Shown here: positions 46,269 through 54,667 of the stretch, in pieces
Layout of the letters: every line of letters starts with the position of its first letter
Position numbering within the stretch: position 1 is the stretch's first letter
NCBI RefSeq assembly: GCF_003612565.1
Contig: NZ_RAZG01000003.1
Span: 1-64,000, forward strand
Source: Roseburia sp. 1XD42-69
GTDB lineage: Bacteria > Bacillota > Clostridia > Lachnospirales > Lachnospiraceae
DNA: 64,000 bases
Direction of reading: 5' to 3'
Program-made: the position numbers and the translations under genes
Notes under the pieces: model-generated
The model's input: the letters and a program-made list of their open reading frames with translations, nothing else
Database searches by the model: none
Told to the model about the DNA's origin: nothing

Positions 46269-46328
46269 ACACAGGCAGCGCTTTTAAGGTAAATCTATTT
46301 CGGAACTTAAGCCTGCCTGTGTTTTTTA
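46269..46328 (+). terminator. intrinsic terminator of gltBD
   Basis: ACACAGGCAG (46269-46278) with CTGCCTGTGT (46313-46322), then TTTTTTATT. Confidence 0.75.
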
Positions 46329-46354
46329 TTCCGCCCTTTGATCCATCATGAAAT

Positions 46355-47110
46355 TTATGCGATATCTTCTTTTTGTAATCTTATTATACTGGCCCAGATG
46401 CCAAACACCCATAGGGATAAAAGAATGAACAATCCAAGGAAAAGGGGACATCCAGACTGTGCCAGCCTGCCAGTCAACAGCAGATAAGCTGCAGTCCATG
46501 GGTAAAATCCTGCTATGGGGGAACCTGATAACACAACATTTAACAAACTGACGGTTGCAATGGCAATAAATGGTATTAGGATTCCCTTTGCACGTATTGT
46601 AAGATATACAAATGGGGTCAGCGTCGCAAAGAGGAGTATACCGCCCTTTATCATCTGTATGAAGATATAAACTGCTGACAACAGGTTTATCTGGGAAACA
46701 TGCATAAATATATTAAAAATCATAGATATCACAACAATGTCCAACCATGAAAGAACCATAAACAAAAGGATAAGAATAAACAGAATGATAAATTTACCCA
46801 TTATAAATTGCCTGCGCCCTATGGGAACTACAAAAATGGTTTTCAATGTTTTTTCCGTATACTCCCTGCTGATCAGAAATACTGCAACTACCGCCATAAC
46901 AAGGAGGCCATATAACAGCATAAGAAACATAATGGTATCTTCATAAATCCAGCCAAGGCTTAAAATTGCCTCTGGATTTGATATGCAAATCCTAACATCG
47001 TTTACGGTAACTAAAAAGGGTACTATGAATGAGCCCAAAACTCCAATTAAAATAATTTTTGAGCGTTTTAATTTCATCCATTCGCAATACACAAGATCAG
47101 CCAATCCCAT
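46355..47110 (-). CDS. ABC-2 type transporter permease, without an adjacent ATPase
   Basis: About 251 aa with six helices, of the ABC-2/BcrB type seen in lantibiotic or bacitracin immunity exporters: MGLADLVYCEWMKLKRSK opening, RQFIMGKFI loop, C-terminal helix. The start ATG overlaps the stop of the upstream kinase stub (TGATG). The ATPase gene that should come between the kinase and the permease is missing, so this permease is orphaned unless it pairs with an ATPase elsewhere. The stretch is AT-richer than its neighbours. Confidence 0.8.
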   Translation of the reverse strand: MGLADLVYCEWMKLKRSKIILIGVLGSFIVPFLVTVNDVRICISNPEAILSLGWIYEDTIMFLMLLYGLLVMAVVAVFLISREYTEKTLKTIFVVPIGRRQFIMGKFIILFILILLFMVLSWLDIVVISMIFNIFMHVSQINLLSAVYIFIQMIKGGILLFATLTPFVYLTIRAKGILIPFIAIATVSLLNVVLSGSPIAGFYPWTAAYLLLTGRLAQSGCPLFLGLFILLSLWVFGIWASIIRLQKEDIA

Positions 47111-47346
47111 CAAATATTCTTTTCTTCCAACACAGGAAGATGTGCAATGATTACTTCCCTTGTTAATTCAAAATTAATATCTGCGAGAATATCATTTCCC
47201 TTTACAAATGAATTTCGTTTAGGTGCATGATGCAGGCTTTTTAGAAAGTCAAGCCACTCTGCCAACTGTTTTTGGATATGGAGAATATAGATAAATTCTC
47301 CGATACAGAGAAACAGTAAAATAATACCAAATGCCATCACCATCAT
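47110..47346 (-). pseudogene. truncated sensor histidine kinase (N-terminal stub)
   Basis: 78 aa. The start (one helix, FLCIGEFIYILHIQKQLAEWLDFLKSL, then VKGNDILADINFE) is exactly the N-terminus of VanS/BcrS-like kinases next to lantibiotic ABC transporters, normally 300 aa or more. The H-box and ATPase domains are absent. The last ~17 residues (TREVIIAHLPVLEEKNI) do not look like kinase sequence and may be the tail of a deleted ABC ATPase, so one deletion could have removed both. ATGA overlap with the regulator gene upstream is intact. Confidence 0.7.
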
Positions 47347-48041
47347 GTTGTTTCACCGCCTAATTTATATCCCACACCCCATACCGTTAAAATATATTTT
47401 GGGTGTTCTGGATGATCCTCAATCTTTTTTCTCAGCCTGCGGATATGTACCATGATATTATTGTCATCATAAGCATACGCATCCTTCCATACAGCTTGGT
47501 ATATCTGCCTTTTGGTAAAAACTTTTCCTGGGTTTTCTGCAAAATGCAAAAGTAAATCAAATTCCTTTGCTGTGAGTTCAAGGAGCATACCGTCTTTTCG
47601 GACTTCACGTCCCGCTTTGTCGATGGACATTCCACCAACAGTAATAATTTCCGGGGAACCGTCAGCGGTGTTGAAAATGGTATATCTCCGCAGCAGGGAG
47701 GATACCCTGGCAAGAAATTCGCTATTAGCAAATGGTTTTGTCAAGTAATCATCTGCGCCCATCCTTAGCCCGGACACTTTGTCGCCTTCACTGTCTTTAG
47801 CGGTGAGTATTAAAACAGGAATAAAACTTTTTTTTCTGATTCTCTCCAATACCTCGTATCCGTTTATCATGGGAAGCATAATATCCAAAACCACAAGTTG
47901 ATATTCTGCGCTTTGCAGCTCATGTAATCCCATAACCCCGTCATGGCAGGTGCAGACGTCATATCCTTCCTGTTCCAAATGATGCCGAAGCAGTCTGCAT
48001 AAATCCACATCATCATCTATAATCAATATTTTTTGTTTCAT
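47343..48041 (-). CDS. OmpR-family response regulator of a decayed two-component/ABC locus
   Basis: 232 aa. Receiver with IDDDVD, Asp53 (VLDIMLP), Thr in LILTAKD and Lys in LTKPFA; winged-helix output (LTAKEFDLLLHFAENPGK ... DNNIMVHIRRLRKKI). Complete and with AAGGAGG 7 bases before the ATG. Its cognate kinase, next downstream, is a stub, so it may be unphosphorylated, cross-regulated or non-functional. Promoter TTGATA-N17-TAAAAT on the minus strand. Confidence 0.92.
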   Translation of the reverse strand: MKQKILIIDDDVDLCRLLRHHLEQEGYDVCTCHDGVMGLHELQSAEYQLVVLDIMLPMINGYEVLERIRKKSFIPVLILTAKDSEGDKVSGLRMGADDYLTKPFANSEFLARVSSLLRRYTIFNTADGSPEIITVGGMSIDKAGREVRKDGMLLELTAKEFDLLLHFAENPGKVFTKRQIYQAVWKDAYAYDDNNIMVHIRRLRKKIEDHPEHPKYILTVWGVGYKLGGETT

Positions 48042-48064
48042 GCAAAAACCTCCTTATAGGTTTT

Positions 48065-48093
48065 ATTTTAGATGTATAGGCGAATAATATCAA
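48065..48093 (-). promoter_or_regulatory. promoter of the decayed two-component locus
   Basis: On the minus strand TTGATA (48093-48088), 17-bp spacer, TAAAAT (48070-48065). Confidence 0.5.
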
Positions 48094-48169
48094 TGGTTTT
48101 AGGTTCTCCTCTGCCATAGATTAACTTTCATGACATTTTATAGTCGTTTCGTGCCAACTTCCTTACGAA

Positions 48170-48199
48170 TTGCAAAAATGTTCCGATACTTATTATAAA
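48170..48199 (+). promoter_or_regulatory. promoter of LytTR gene
   Basis: TTGCAA (48170-48175), 18-bp spacer, TATAAA (48194-48199). Confidence 0.4.
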
Positions 48200-48247
48200 T
48201 AATTTAATAGTTAGTACAATAGAAACAATTTGGAAATGGAGAGTAGC

Positions 48248-48604
48248 ATGGAACAAAATACAATCCGTCCTGGGGAAATGATAGAGTATGTTTTTGTGGA
48301 GGGCAAAGTCTCCCTGAATACGGAGGACATAATTTATATCGAGACAAGCAAACATAAAAATACCTTTTATACAAAAGAGGAGACTTACAGTATTTATAAG
48401 AAATTAAGTGAGATTGAAGGGGAATTAAAAGACTTTGGCTTCGTGCGCATCCATCAGAGTTTTCTGGTGAATATGCAGTATGTGGAAAAAATCAGCAGTT
48501 ATATTATGACGCTTACCACCGGTCAGGAGCTTTCGGTGCCGAAGGCCAGATATCCTCAGGTAAAAAAAGAATATCAGCAGTATTTGGAAGAATCAAAGGA
48601 TTGA
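48248..48604 (+). CDS. LytTR-domain DNA-binding protein
   Basis: 118 aa made almost entirely of a LytTR domain: FVEGKVSLNTEDIIYIE, KHKNTFYT, KLSEIEGELKDFGFVRIHQSFLVN and the final VPKARYPQVKKEY. No receiver or membrane domain. LytTR proteins bind direct repeats upstream of genes for bacteriocins, virulence or cell-surface proteins. ATG 48248 follows TGGAG. A terminator lies right after the gene. Confidence 0.85.
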   Translation: MEQNTIRPGEMIEYVFVEGKVSLNTEDIIYIETSKHKNTFYTKEETYSIYKKLSEIEGELKDFGFVRIHQSFLVNMQYVEKISSYIMTLTTGQELSVPKARYPQVKKEYQQYLEESKD

Positions 48605-48611
48605 CAATGGG

Positions 48612-48648
48612 CAGAAAGGAATCGCAAAGGAGGACTTTCTGTTTTTTT
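48612..48648 (+). terminator. intrinsic terminator after LytTR gene
   Basis: CAGAAAG (48612-48618) with CTTTCTG (48635-48641), then seven T. The next gene starts only 25 bases further on, with no promoter between, so read-through probably feeds it. Confidence 0.65.
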
Positions 48649-48673
48649 GTATTTTTGTTTGGGAGGGAAGATT

Positions 48674-49132
48674 ATGCCGGCAGAGCAGATACAGGCTTAT
48701 GAAAACGCAGGAAACATTTTTAAAGATAAGTTAGACAAAAAAAAGACGGAGAATACGGACAGGGATTTTCGCCGGGTAATGGGGGAAAAGAAGAAAAAGA
48801 AAAAATGTGGAAAAAAGGAGGAATCCTGGTTTGATAAGCGTCAAAAAATCATCCGGGCAAGGTTAAAGGCTCAGGCAAATCTCAACGCAGAGCGCAGAGG
48901 GGAGATGAGCCGGATAGAGCAGGAGAATCATGCAAAAATCCAGGCTGCTGGGGCAAACAGGCTGCACAATTTTTTGGTGGAGGACACGGGCAGGGAAAAG
49001 CATTTGCCAGAGAATGTTACAGAGAAAGAGTATGTGAGAAACGTAAATACCTGTGATTACCTTCGGAGGGCGTATCTCCTGTCAGGGGCAAAAAAGAAAG
49101 CGGCCTGCTCTGGAAGGAAAAGAAAAGAATAA
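48674..49132 (+). CDS. highly basic coiled-coil protein of unknown function
   Basis: 152 aa, very rich in Lys, Arg and Glu (EKKKKKKCGKKEE), mostly helical, no signal or membrane segment. The middle region (about 60-125) looks like a long helix. I do not recognise a family. ATG 48674 follows GGGAGG. Located after a terminator and before a kinase-like pseudogene. Nucleic-acid binding is possible given its charge, but this is a guess. Confidence 0.55.
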   Translation: MPAEQIQAYENAGNIFKDKLDKKKTENTDRDFRRVMGEKKKKKKCGKKEESWFDKRQKIIRARLKAQANLNAERRGEMSRIEQENHAKIQAAGANRLHNFLVEDTGREKHLPENVTEKEYVRNVNTCDYLRRAYLLSGAKKKAACSGRKRKE

Positions 49133-49143
49133 GGAAAAGCCAA

Positions 49144-49718
49144 ATGAAAAATATTTTTATCGAGGGTATTCCGGGAATGGGAAAATCTACTCTGCTAAAT
49201 GCAATTCACACAGAAAAACCGGAATACCGCATATTTCGGGAAGGAGATTATTCCCCGGTGGAGCTTGCCTGGTGTACATGGATGAATGAAAGCAAATACA
49301 GGGATGTCTTTTTGAGTGCTCTATTTTTCAGAATATGATAGAAGAGTTCATGCTGTATCATCTGTTAAGTGATGAGGAAATTTTGTCATTCTATGAAAAA
49401 CTCTTTTGGGGCATGAATCGGGAAGATTTTCTGCTGCTATATCTCTGCAGCGACAGGACAAAGGAGTGTATTGAGGTGATTCGGAAAGAGCGCTGTGATA
49501 ATCAGGGGAATGAGCTGTGGTATCCTCTTATGAGGGAATATTTTGTCAATTCCCCATATGGAGCAGAGCATGGGTGTAAAAGTTTTGAAGATTTGATAGA
49601 TCATTTTAAGCGAAGGCAGAAGCTGGAACTTCAGATTATAGAACATGTTTTGGGGAGAAACGGGAGGATTCTTTCAGCAAAAAAGTGGAAGATGGAGGAA
49701 ATTCTGCCGTTACTGTAA
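49144..49718 (+). pseudogene. P-loop kinase-like gene broken by deletion and frameshift
   Basis: The first 60 codons (MKNIFIEGIPGMGKST, P-loop GIPGMGKS; ELAWCTWMNESKYRDV) match the N-terminus of a thymidylate/deoxynucleoside-kinase-like P-loop protein. Frame 1 ends in TGA at 49336-49338. In another frame a continuous stretch begins with F-E-C-S-I-F-Q-N-M-I-E-E-F and runs to 49718 (LLLYLCSD ... KERCDNQGNELWYP). The two parts fit together only if about 85 codons are missing between them and the frame shifts near 49310. RBS is weak; start at 49144. Confidence 0.65.
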
Positions 49719-49750
49719 CAGTTCGTGCACGCCAAAGTATTATGCTGTAG

Positions 49751-49779
49751 TTGAACTCTTTTCCAAAGTATTGTATAAT
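49751..49779 (+). promoter_or_regulatory. promoter of iron-sulfur flavoprotein gene
   Basis: TTGAAC (49751-49756), 17-bp spacer, TATAAT (49774-49779). Confidence 0.65.
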
Positions 49780-49811
49780 GGGTTTGCAAAAAATGGGAAA
49801 AGAGGATAATC

Positions 49812-50483
49812 ATGAAAATTGCTATGATTCACGGCCAGAACCACAAAGGGACTACCTGCCGGGTGGGAAGGATGCTGGCAAAAAAATTAATAGGCGAGGT
49901 AAAGGAATTTTTCCTGCCCAAGGATTTCGGGGAATATTGTGTGGGCTGTACCACCTGCTTTATGAAAAATGAAACGAAATGCCCTCACTATGAAAAATTG
50001 AAACCTCTGACAGATGCCATAACAGAAGCGGATGTTATTATTCTTACCAGCCCCGTGTATGTATTTCATGCCACAGGGTCAATGAAAGCCTGGCTGGACC
50101 ACTATGGATACCAGTGGATGGTGCACCGGCCAAATCCTGCTATGTTTCAGAAACAGGCCGTGTGCATTGCGACGGCGGCGGGGGCAGGGATGAAGTCAGC
50201 CTGTAAGGATATGGCGGACAGCCTATTTTTTTGGGGCATCCCGAAAATTTATACATGCGGCTTTGCCGTTTTTGCCACTTCCTACAGAGAAGTTTCGGAA
50301 AAAAAGAGACGGGAAATAGATAGAAAAACAACCCGGATAGCCGCTAAGATAAAAAGCAATGCGGGAAAGGTGAAACCGGGCTTTAAGACAAAAGCATTTT
50401 TCCATTTGATGCGCATAATGAATAAAAAGGGTGGATTGAATCCGGCGGACAGAGAATACTATAAGCGCATGGGCTGGATTTAA
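49812..50483 (+). CDS. iron-sulfur flavoprotein (Isf-like) NAD(P)H-dependent oxidoreductase
   Basis: 223 aa flavodoxin-like fold (IHGQNHKGTT phosphate loop; ITEADVIILTSPVYVFHATG). A compact cysteine motif, Cys43-x2-Cys46-x2-Cys49-x7-Cys57, resembles the 4Fe-4S site of the archaeal/clostridial Isf family. Likely moves electrons between FMN, a cluster and an acceptor such as O2, peroxide or a quinone. Own TATAAT promoter. The next gene begins 48 bases later. Confidence 0.82.
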   Translation: MKIAMIHGQNHKGTTCRVGRMLAKKLIGEVKEFFLPKDFGEYCVGCTTCFMKNETKCPHYEKLKPLTDAITEADVIILTSPVYVFHATGSMKAWLDHYGYQWMVHRPNPAMFQKQAVCIATAAGAGMKSACKDMADSLFFWGIPKIYTCGFAVFATSYREVSEKKRREIDRKTTRIAAKIKSNAGKVKPGFKTKAFFHLMRIMNKKGGLNPADREYYKRMGWI

Positions 50484-50531
50484 AACGCCGGAAAGAAGGA
50501 AGGATTTCGGCGCAGGAAAAGGAGAATTATT

Positions 50532-52124
50532 TTGAGAGAATTATATAAGGATGCAAAGGAATTTGTCTTCAGGCATAAAGCGGCTTTGATTGTAAATGCA
50601 GTGATTTGTGTCATATGTTACGGTCACATGGCATTTTCCCAGAATGTGGGAATTGATACGGAACATGTGATTAACCATCCCGGTGTGTCCATGCAGTGGG
50701 AAACTGTAGGCAGGCAGGGACTTTTGTACACGAAAAATCTTTTCGGGGTAATCAATTATAATCCCTATTTCAACGGAGCTTTGTTTCTGGCAGGTTTTAT
50801 TCTGCTGGGAAGCATGGTTTCTTTTTTGTGCTTTATTGTCAGCGGGAGAAATGACAAATATCCATATGGATTTTTTTCTGTTCTATTTTCCACCTGTCCC
50901 GTGTGGATGATGCAGTTTTATTTCGCCCTCCAGCGGGCGGAGGTGGTTTTGGGCATGATTTATGGGGTGATTTCTGTGTTTGCCCTTTTTCAGATTGTGT
51001 TTTTAAACCAGAGGAAAATTTACTGGTTTCTCATCTGCCTTTTATTTGGGATGTGGTGTTTTTCCTCCTATCAGGCCTGTGCATTTTTGTATATCAGCCT
51101 GTGCATTATCTGCTATCTTTTGGATTTTTTCCGGGAGCCGGACAGAAAAATGAGTGTGTATTTTAAAAAAATTGCCGGGTTAATCCTTGGGTTTGGCATT
51201 GTGTATCTATCATATACCTTCGCGGTAAAGCCAACCCTGTCTAACGGATGGTATATTAAAGGCCAGATGAAATGGGGCGTGTGGCCCTTAAGCCAAAATC
51301 TGGCGTTGATTTTTGACCATGTGAAATGTCTGTTAAACTGGTACCGGCCGGATAATGTCTCTGCATATCCCCTGGCACTTATCTGCGTGTCCCTGCTGTT
51401 TTGCCTGTATGTTTTTAAGAGTAAAAAAAACAGTGTTCCCCTTTTCCTAGGATTGGCGGGGCTTTTGATTGCTCCGTTTCTCATGTCAATCTACATTGGA
51501 AATAAGGCCCTGGGGCGCTCACAATCGGCTCTCCCCGTTGTGGCGGCATTTGCATGTATGCTGTTCTGGGGCTTTTTAAGTACCTGGGAGGAAAAAAAGC
51601 TTCGCATATTAAAATGGGTCAGCATGTTTGCCGGAGGGATTATGGTATGGGCAGGCATGGCGGTGATTTTGGCATTTGTTTATACAGATGATATCCGGTA
51701 TCGGGACGATGTGAACACGGCAAGGATGATTGCCTCGGATTTGTATCAGACCGAGGGATATAGGGAGCTTCCTGTCATATTTGTCGGGGAGAAGGATGCG
51801 GAGTTAAACGGGGCGTGCCTGGAGGCGGATTTGTACGGATATTCTTTTTTTAAATGGGATTATTCAGATGGAAACCCCACCGGGGCAACCTGGAGGATAC
51901 TTGGGTTTATGAATACCCTTGGGATTGAACTTGAGGACGGAAGCCGTTTTTCTGAAAAAGCGTTAAAGGCAGCAGAGAATATGCCCTATTTTCCCCAAAA
52001 GGGATATATTTCCGTTCAGGATAAGTATGTGGTAATTAAATTGTCGGAAGTGCCCAGCAGCAAATCCAGAAAGCCTAGAAAGTCACAGGATTCCTGGAAA
52101 TTGTGGCATTTCAGAAAAAATTAA
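50532..52124 (+). CDS. GtrII-like glucosyltransferase-domain membrane protein
   Basis: 530 aa with about ten helices up to residue 395 and a soluble C-terminal part. The opening GIDTEHVINHPGVSMQWETV followed by GRQGLLYTKNLFGVINYNPYF is typical of GtrII/'glucosyl transferase' membrane proteins in Lachnospiraceae, which resemble GT-C enzymes that decorate envelope glycans. TTG 50532 is the start, with AAGGAG seven bases before it; no ATG fits. Possibly co-transcribed with the flavoprotein upstream. Confidence 0.8.
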   Translation: MRELYKDAKEFVFRHKAALIVNAVICVICYGHMAFSQNVGIDTEHVINHPGVSMQWETVGRQGLLYTKNLFGVINYNPYFNGALFLAGFILLGSMVSFLCFIVSGRNDKYPYGFFSVLFSTCPVWMMQFYFALQRAEVVLGMIYGVISVFALFQIVFLNQRKIYWFLICLLFGMWCFSSYQACAFLYISLCIICYLLDFFREPDRKMSVYFKKIAGLILGFGIVYLSYTFAVKPTLSNGWYIKGQMKWGVWPLSQNLALIFDHVKCLLNWYRPDNVSAYPLALICVSLLFCLYVFKSKKNSVPLFLGLAGLLIAPFLMSIYIGNKALGRSQSALPVVAAFACMLFWGFLSTWEEKKLRILKWVSMFAGGIMVWAGMAVILAFVYTDDIRYRDDVNTARMIASDLYQTEGYRELPVIFVGEKDAELNGACLEADLYGYSFFKWDYSDGNPTGATWRILGFMNTLGIELEDGSRFSEKALKAAENMPYFPQKGYISVQDKYVVIKLSEVPSSKSRKPRKSQDSWKLWHFRKN

Positions 52125-52145
52125 TGTAGATTTCTTTTTAAATTA

Positions 52146-52154
52146 TGGTATACT
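52146..52154 (+). promoter_or_regulatory. extended -10 promoter of degV-purA
   Basis: TG-G-TATACT (52146-52154); the -35 is weak. Confidence 0.45.
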
Positions 52155-52208
52155 ATATATGTTTGTGAGCATTTTATTTAGAAAACCATACCAAAAAGGA
52201 GAGATGAC

Positions 52209-53084
52209 ATGAACAAAATTGCGATTGTTTCCGACAGTAACAGCGGGATTACGTCAAAGGAGGCAGAAGCGGCAGGCGTTCACATTCTTCCCATGCCATT
52301 TTTTATTAACGGGGAAACTTTTTATGAGGGAGTGGACCTGACCCAGGAGCAGTTTTATGAAAAACTGAAAAGCGGATGCGATATTTCCACATCCATGCCC
52401 TCTGTGGGAAATGTGACAGATTTATGGGATGAACTTTTAGGTTCTTATGAGGAAATTGTGCATATTCCCATGTCCAGCGGCTTAAGCAGCTCCTGTGAAA
52501 CTGCTTACATGTTGGCCCAAGAATACGAGGGGAAGGTGCAGGTGGTAAATAACCAGAGAATTTCTGTCACCCAGAAACAGTCTGTCTATGATGCAAAGGC
52601 CCTGGCAGAGAAAGGGAAGGGCGCAGAGGAAATTAAGAATATTTTAGAGAGGGACAAATTTGAGTCCACGATTTATATTATGGTGGACACGTTGGCCTAT
52701 CTGAAAAAGGGCGGAAGGATTACCCCTGCGGCCGCAGCTTTGGGAACTTTGCTGAAATTAAAACCGGTACTTCAGATTCAGGGGGAAAAGCTAGATGCCT
52801 TTGCAAAGGCAAGGACTGTGAAACAGGCAAAATCCTTGATGATTGACGCCATAAAAAATGATTTTGCCAACCGTTTTCATGATGCAAAGGGAGAAAATAT
52901 GCATCTTTCCATGGCATATACCTATGATTTGGCGGCGGCGGAATCCTTTAAAAATGACGTGCAGGAGATTTTCCCGGACAGTGAGATTGTGTTAGACCCT
53001 CTGTCCTTAAGCGTTTCCTGTCACATTGGCCCGGGAGCTTTGGCAGTTGCCTGCTCAAAGAAAATTCCGGAACTGGAAAAATAG
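52209..53084 (+). CDS. DegV family fatty-acid-binding protein
   Basis: 291 aa. IVSDSNSGIT, ISTSMPSVGN (family TSxPS-like motif), MSSGLSSSCETA and KKGGRITPAAAALGTLLKLKPVL are typical of DegV/FakB proteins that bind a fatty acid for phosphorylation by FakA. No FakA gene is in the window. RBS AAGGAGAG. purA follows 28 bases downstream, likely in one operon. Confidence 0.92.
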   Translation: MNKIAIVSDSNSGITSKEAEAAGVHILPMPFFINGETFYEGVDLTQEQFYEKLKSGCDISTSMPSVGNVTDLWDELLGSYEEIVHIPMSSGLSSSCETAYMLAQEYEGKVQVVNNQRISVTQKQSVYDAKALAEKGKGAEEIKNILERDKFESTIYIMVDTLAYLKKGGRITPAAAALGTLLKLKPVLQIQGEKLDAFAKARTVKQAKSLMIDAIKNDFANRFHDAKGENMHLSMAYTYDLAAAESFKNDVQEIFPDSEIVLDPLSLSVSCHIGPGALAVACSKKIPELEK

Positions 53085-53112
53085 TTTAGAATCACAACAG
53101 GAGGAATATAGA

Positions 53113-54408
53113 ATGGTAAAAGCAGTAGTCGGTGCAAACTGGGGAGACGAGGGAAAAGGTAAGATTACAGATATGCTTGCCAGGGAAGCGGACATTGTGA
53201 TACGTTTCCAGGGAGGGGCAAATGCAGGACATACCATAGTCAATGATTATGGTAAGTTTGCATTACATACACTGCCCTCCGGTGTGTTTTACAACCACAC
53301 CACCAGTATTATCGGAAACGGAGTGGCATTAAACATACCGGTACTTTTTGATGAGATAAAGTCCATTACAGGGCGGGGAGTGCCGGCTCCAAAGATTCTT
53401 GTTTCCGACAGGGCCCAGATTGTGATGCCCTATCATATTTTGTTTGACCAGTATGAGGAGGAGCGTCTGGGAGGAAAATCCTTTGGTTCCACCAAGTCGG
53501 GAATTGCACCTTTTTATTCCGATAAATATGCAAAAATCGGTTTCCAGGTCAACGAATTATTTGAGGAAGACATTTTAAAGGAAAAAATAGACCGGGTATG
53601 CGATATGAAAAATGTGCTGCTTAAGCACCTCTATCATAAACCTCTGATTGATAAAGGGGATCTGCTGCATACCATGCATGAATACCGGGATATGGTAAAG
53701 CCCTATGTGTGTGATGTTTCCTCTTTCCTGGATAAGGCTTTAAAAGAGGGAAAAAATATTCTGTTAGAGGGACAGCTTGGAACGTTAAAAGACCCGGATC
53801 ACGGAATTTACCCCATGGTTACATCTTCCTCCACCCTGGCCGCTTACGGCGCCGTAGGAGCAGGGATTCCGCCCTATGAGATTAAGGAGATTATCACCGT
53901 GTGCAAAGCATATTCTTCCTCCGTGGGAGCAGGAGCATTTGTCAGCGAGATTTTCGGTGAGGAGGCGGACGAGCTGAGACGCCGGGGAGGCGACGGCGGA
54001 GAGTTTGGGGCAACCACTGGAAGGCCTAGGCGTATGGGCTGGTTTGACTGTGTGGCAAGTAAATACGGATGCCGTCTCCAGGGAACCACAGACGTGGCTT
54101 TTACAGTGCTTGACGTTTTGGGATACCTGGATGAAATTCCCGTCTGCGTTGGCTATGAGATTGACGGGGAAGTTACCACAGAGTTTCCCACCACAGGAAA
54201 ACTGGAAAAGGCAAAACCGGTGTTAAAGACACTTCCAGGGTGGAAAGAAGACATTCTGGGAATTCGGAAGTTTGAGGATCTTCCGGAAAACTGCCGCAGA
54301 TATGTAGAGTTTGTGGAGGAGCAGATTGGCTATCCCATCACCATGGTATCAAACGGACCGGGAAGGGACGATATTATATACCGCAGTTCAAAATTGAAGA
54401 AAAATTAG
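53113..54408 (+). CDS. purA: adenylosuccinate synthetase
   Basis: 431 aa. First step from IMP to AMP: GTP + IMP + aspartate to adenylosuccinate. N-terminal GANWGDEGKGKITDMLA with the catalytic Asp and P-loop, GGANAGHTIV with catalytic His, FGSTKSGIAP, GDGGEFGATTGRPRRMGWFD and C-terminal ISNGPGRDDI-like SNGPGRDDII. ATG 53113 follows AGGAGG at 7 bases; 29 in-frame codons upstream overlap degV and are not coding. The stop falls in the left terminal repeat of a small element. Confidence 0.95.
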   Translation: MVKAVVGANWGDEGKGKITDMLAREADIVIRFQGGANAGHTIVNDYGKFALHTLPSGVFYNHTTSIIGNGVALNIPVLFDEIKSITGRGVPAPKILVSDRAQIVMPYHILFDQYEEERLGGKSFGSTKSGIAPFYSDKYAKIGFQVNELFEEDILKEKIDRVCDMKNVLLKHLYHKPLIDKGDLLHTMHEYRDMVKPYVCDVSSFLDKALKEGKNILLEGQLGTLKDPDHGIYPMVTSSSTLAAYGAVGAGIPPYEIKEIITVCKAYSSSVGAGAFVSEIFGEEADELRRRGGDGGEFGATTGRPRRMGWFDCVASKYGCRLQGTTDVAFTVLDVLGYLDEIPVCVGYEIDGEVTTEFPTTGKLEKAKPVLKTLPGWKEDILGIRKFEDLPENCRRYVEFVEEQIGYPITMVSNGPGRDDIIYRSSKLKKN

Positions 54409-54562
54409 GAACTGTTAATGAAAAATTTTGCAATTTGGCGCCGGATTGTTTCGTACATGCAAGGCGGAGGATGACACCGTAGCGGGCTGCGGCAACTGAC
54501 GACAAGGCAGTTGTGTGCGAATCAAGCCAAGCCAAATGTAAAGATTTAATAACAATTCCTTA
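54405..54562. mobile_element. small TIR-bounded (MITE-like) intergenic element
   Basis: A GC-rich non-coding segment of about 158 bp between TTAGGAACTGTTA (54405-54417) and TAACAATTCCTTA (54550-54562), which are inverted copies with two mismatches. The interior has no ORF and a different composition from its surroundings. It abuts the purA stop. From memory similar segments recur in Lachnospiraceae intergenic regions; I cannot test this here. Confidence 0.4.
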
Positions 54563-54604
54563 GGAAAGGCTGGATTAATCAGCGACTCTATGGAAATTAG
54601 GAAA

Positions 54605-54642
54605 GGGGCTGTTGCACGAAAATGGTGCACAGCTCCTTTTTT
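54605..54642 (+). terminator. intrinsic terminator (probable purA terminator)
   Basis: GGGGCTGTTGCAC and GTGCACAGCTCC pair with one G-U and one bulge around loop GAAAATG, followed by TTTTTT (54637-54642). It also shields the distal end of the CRISPR array from purA transcription. Confidence 0.7.
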
Positions 54643-54667
54643 GTAAAAGAAATTACAGTTAAACTTT

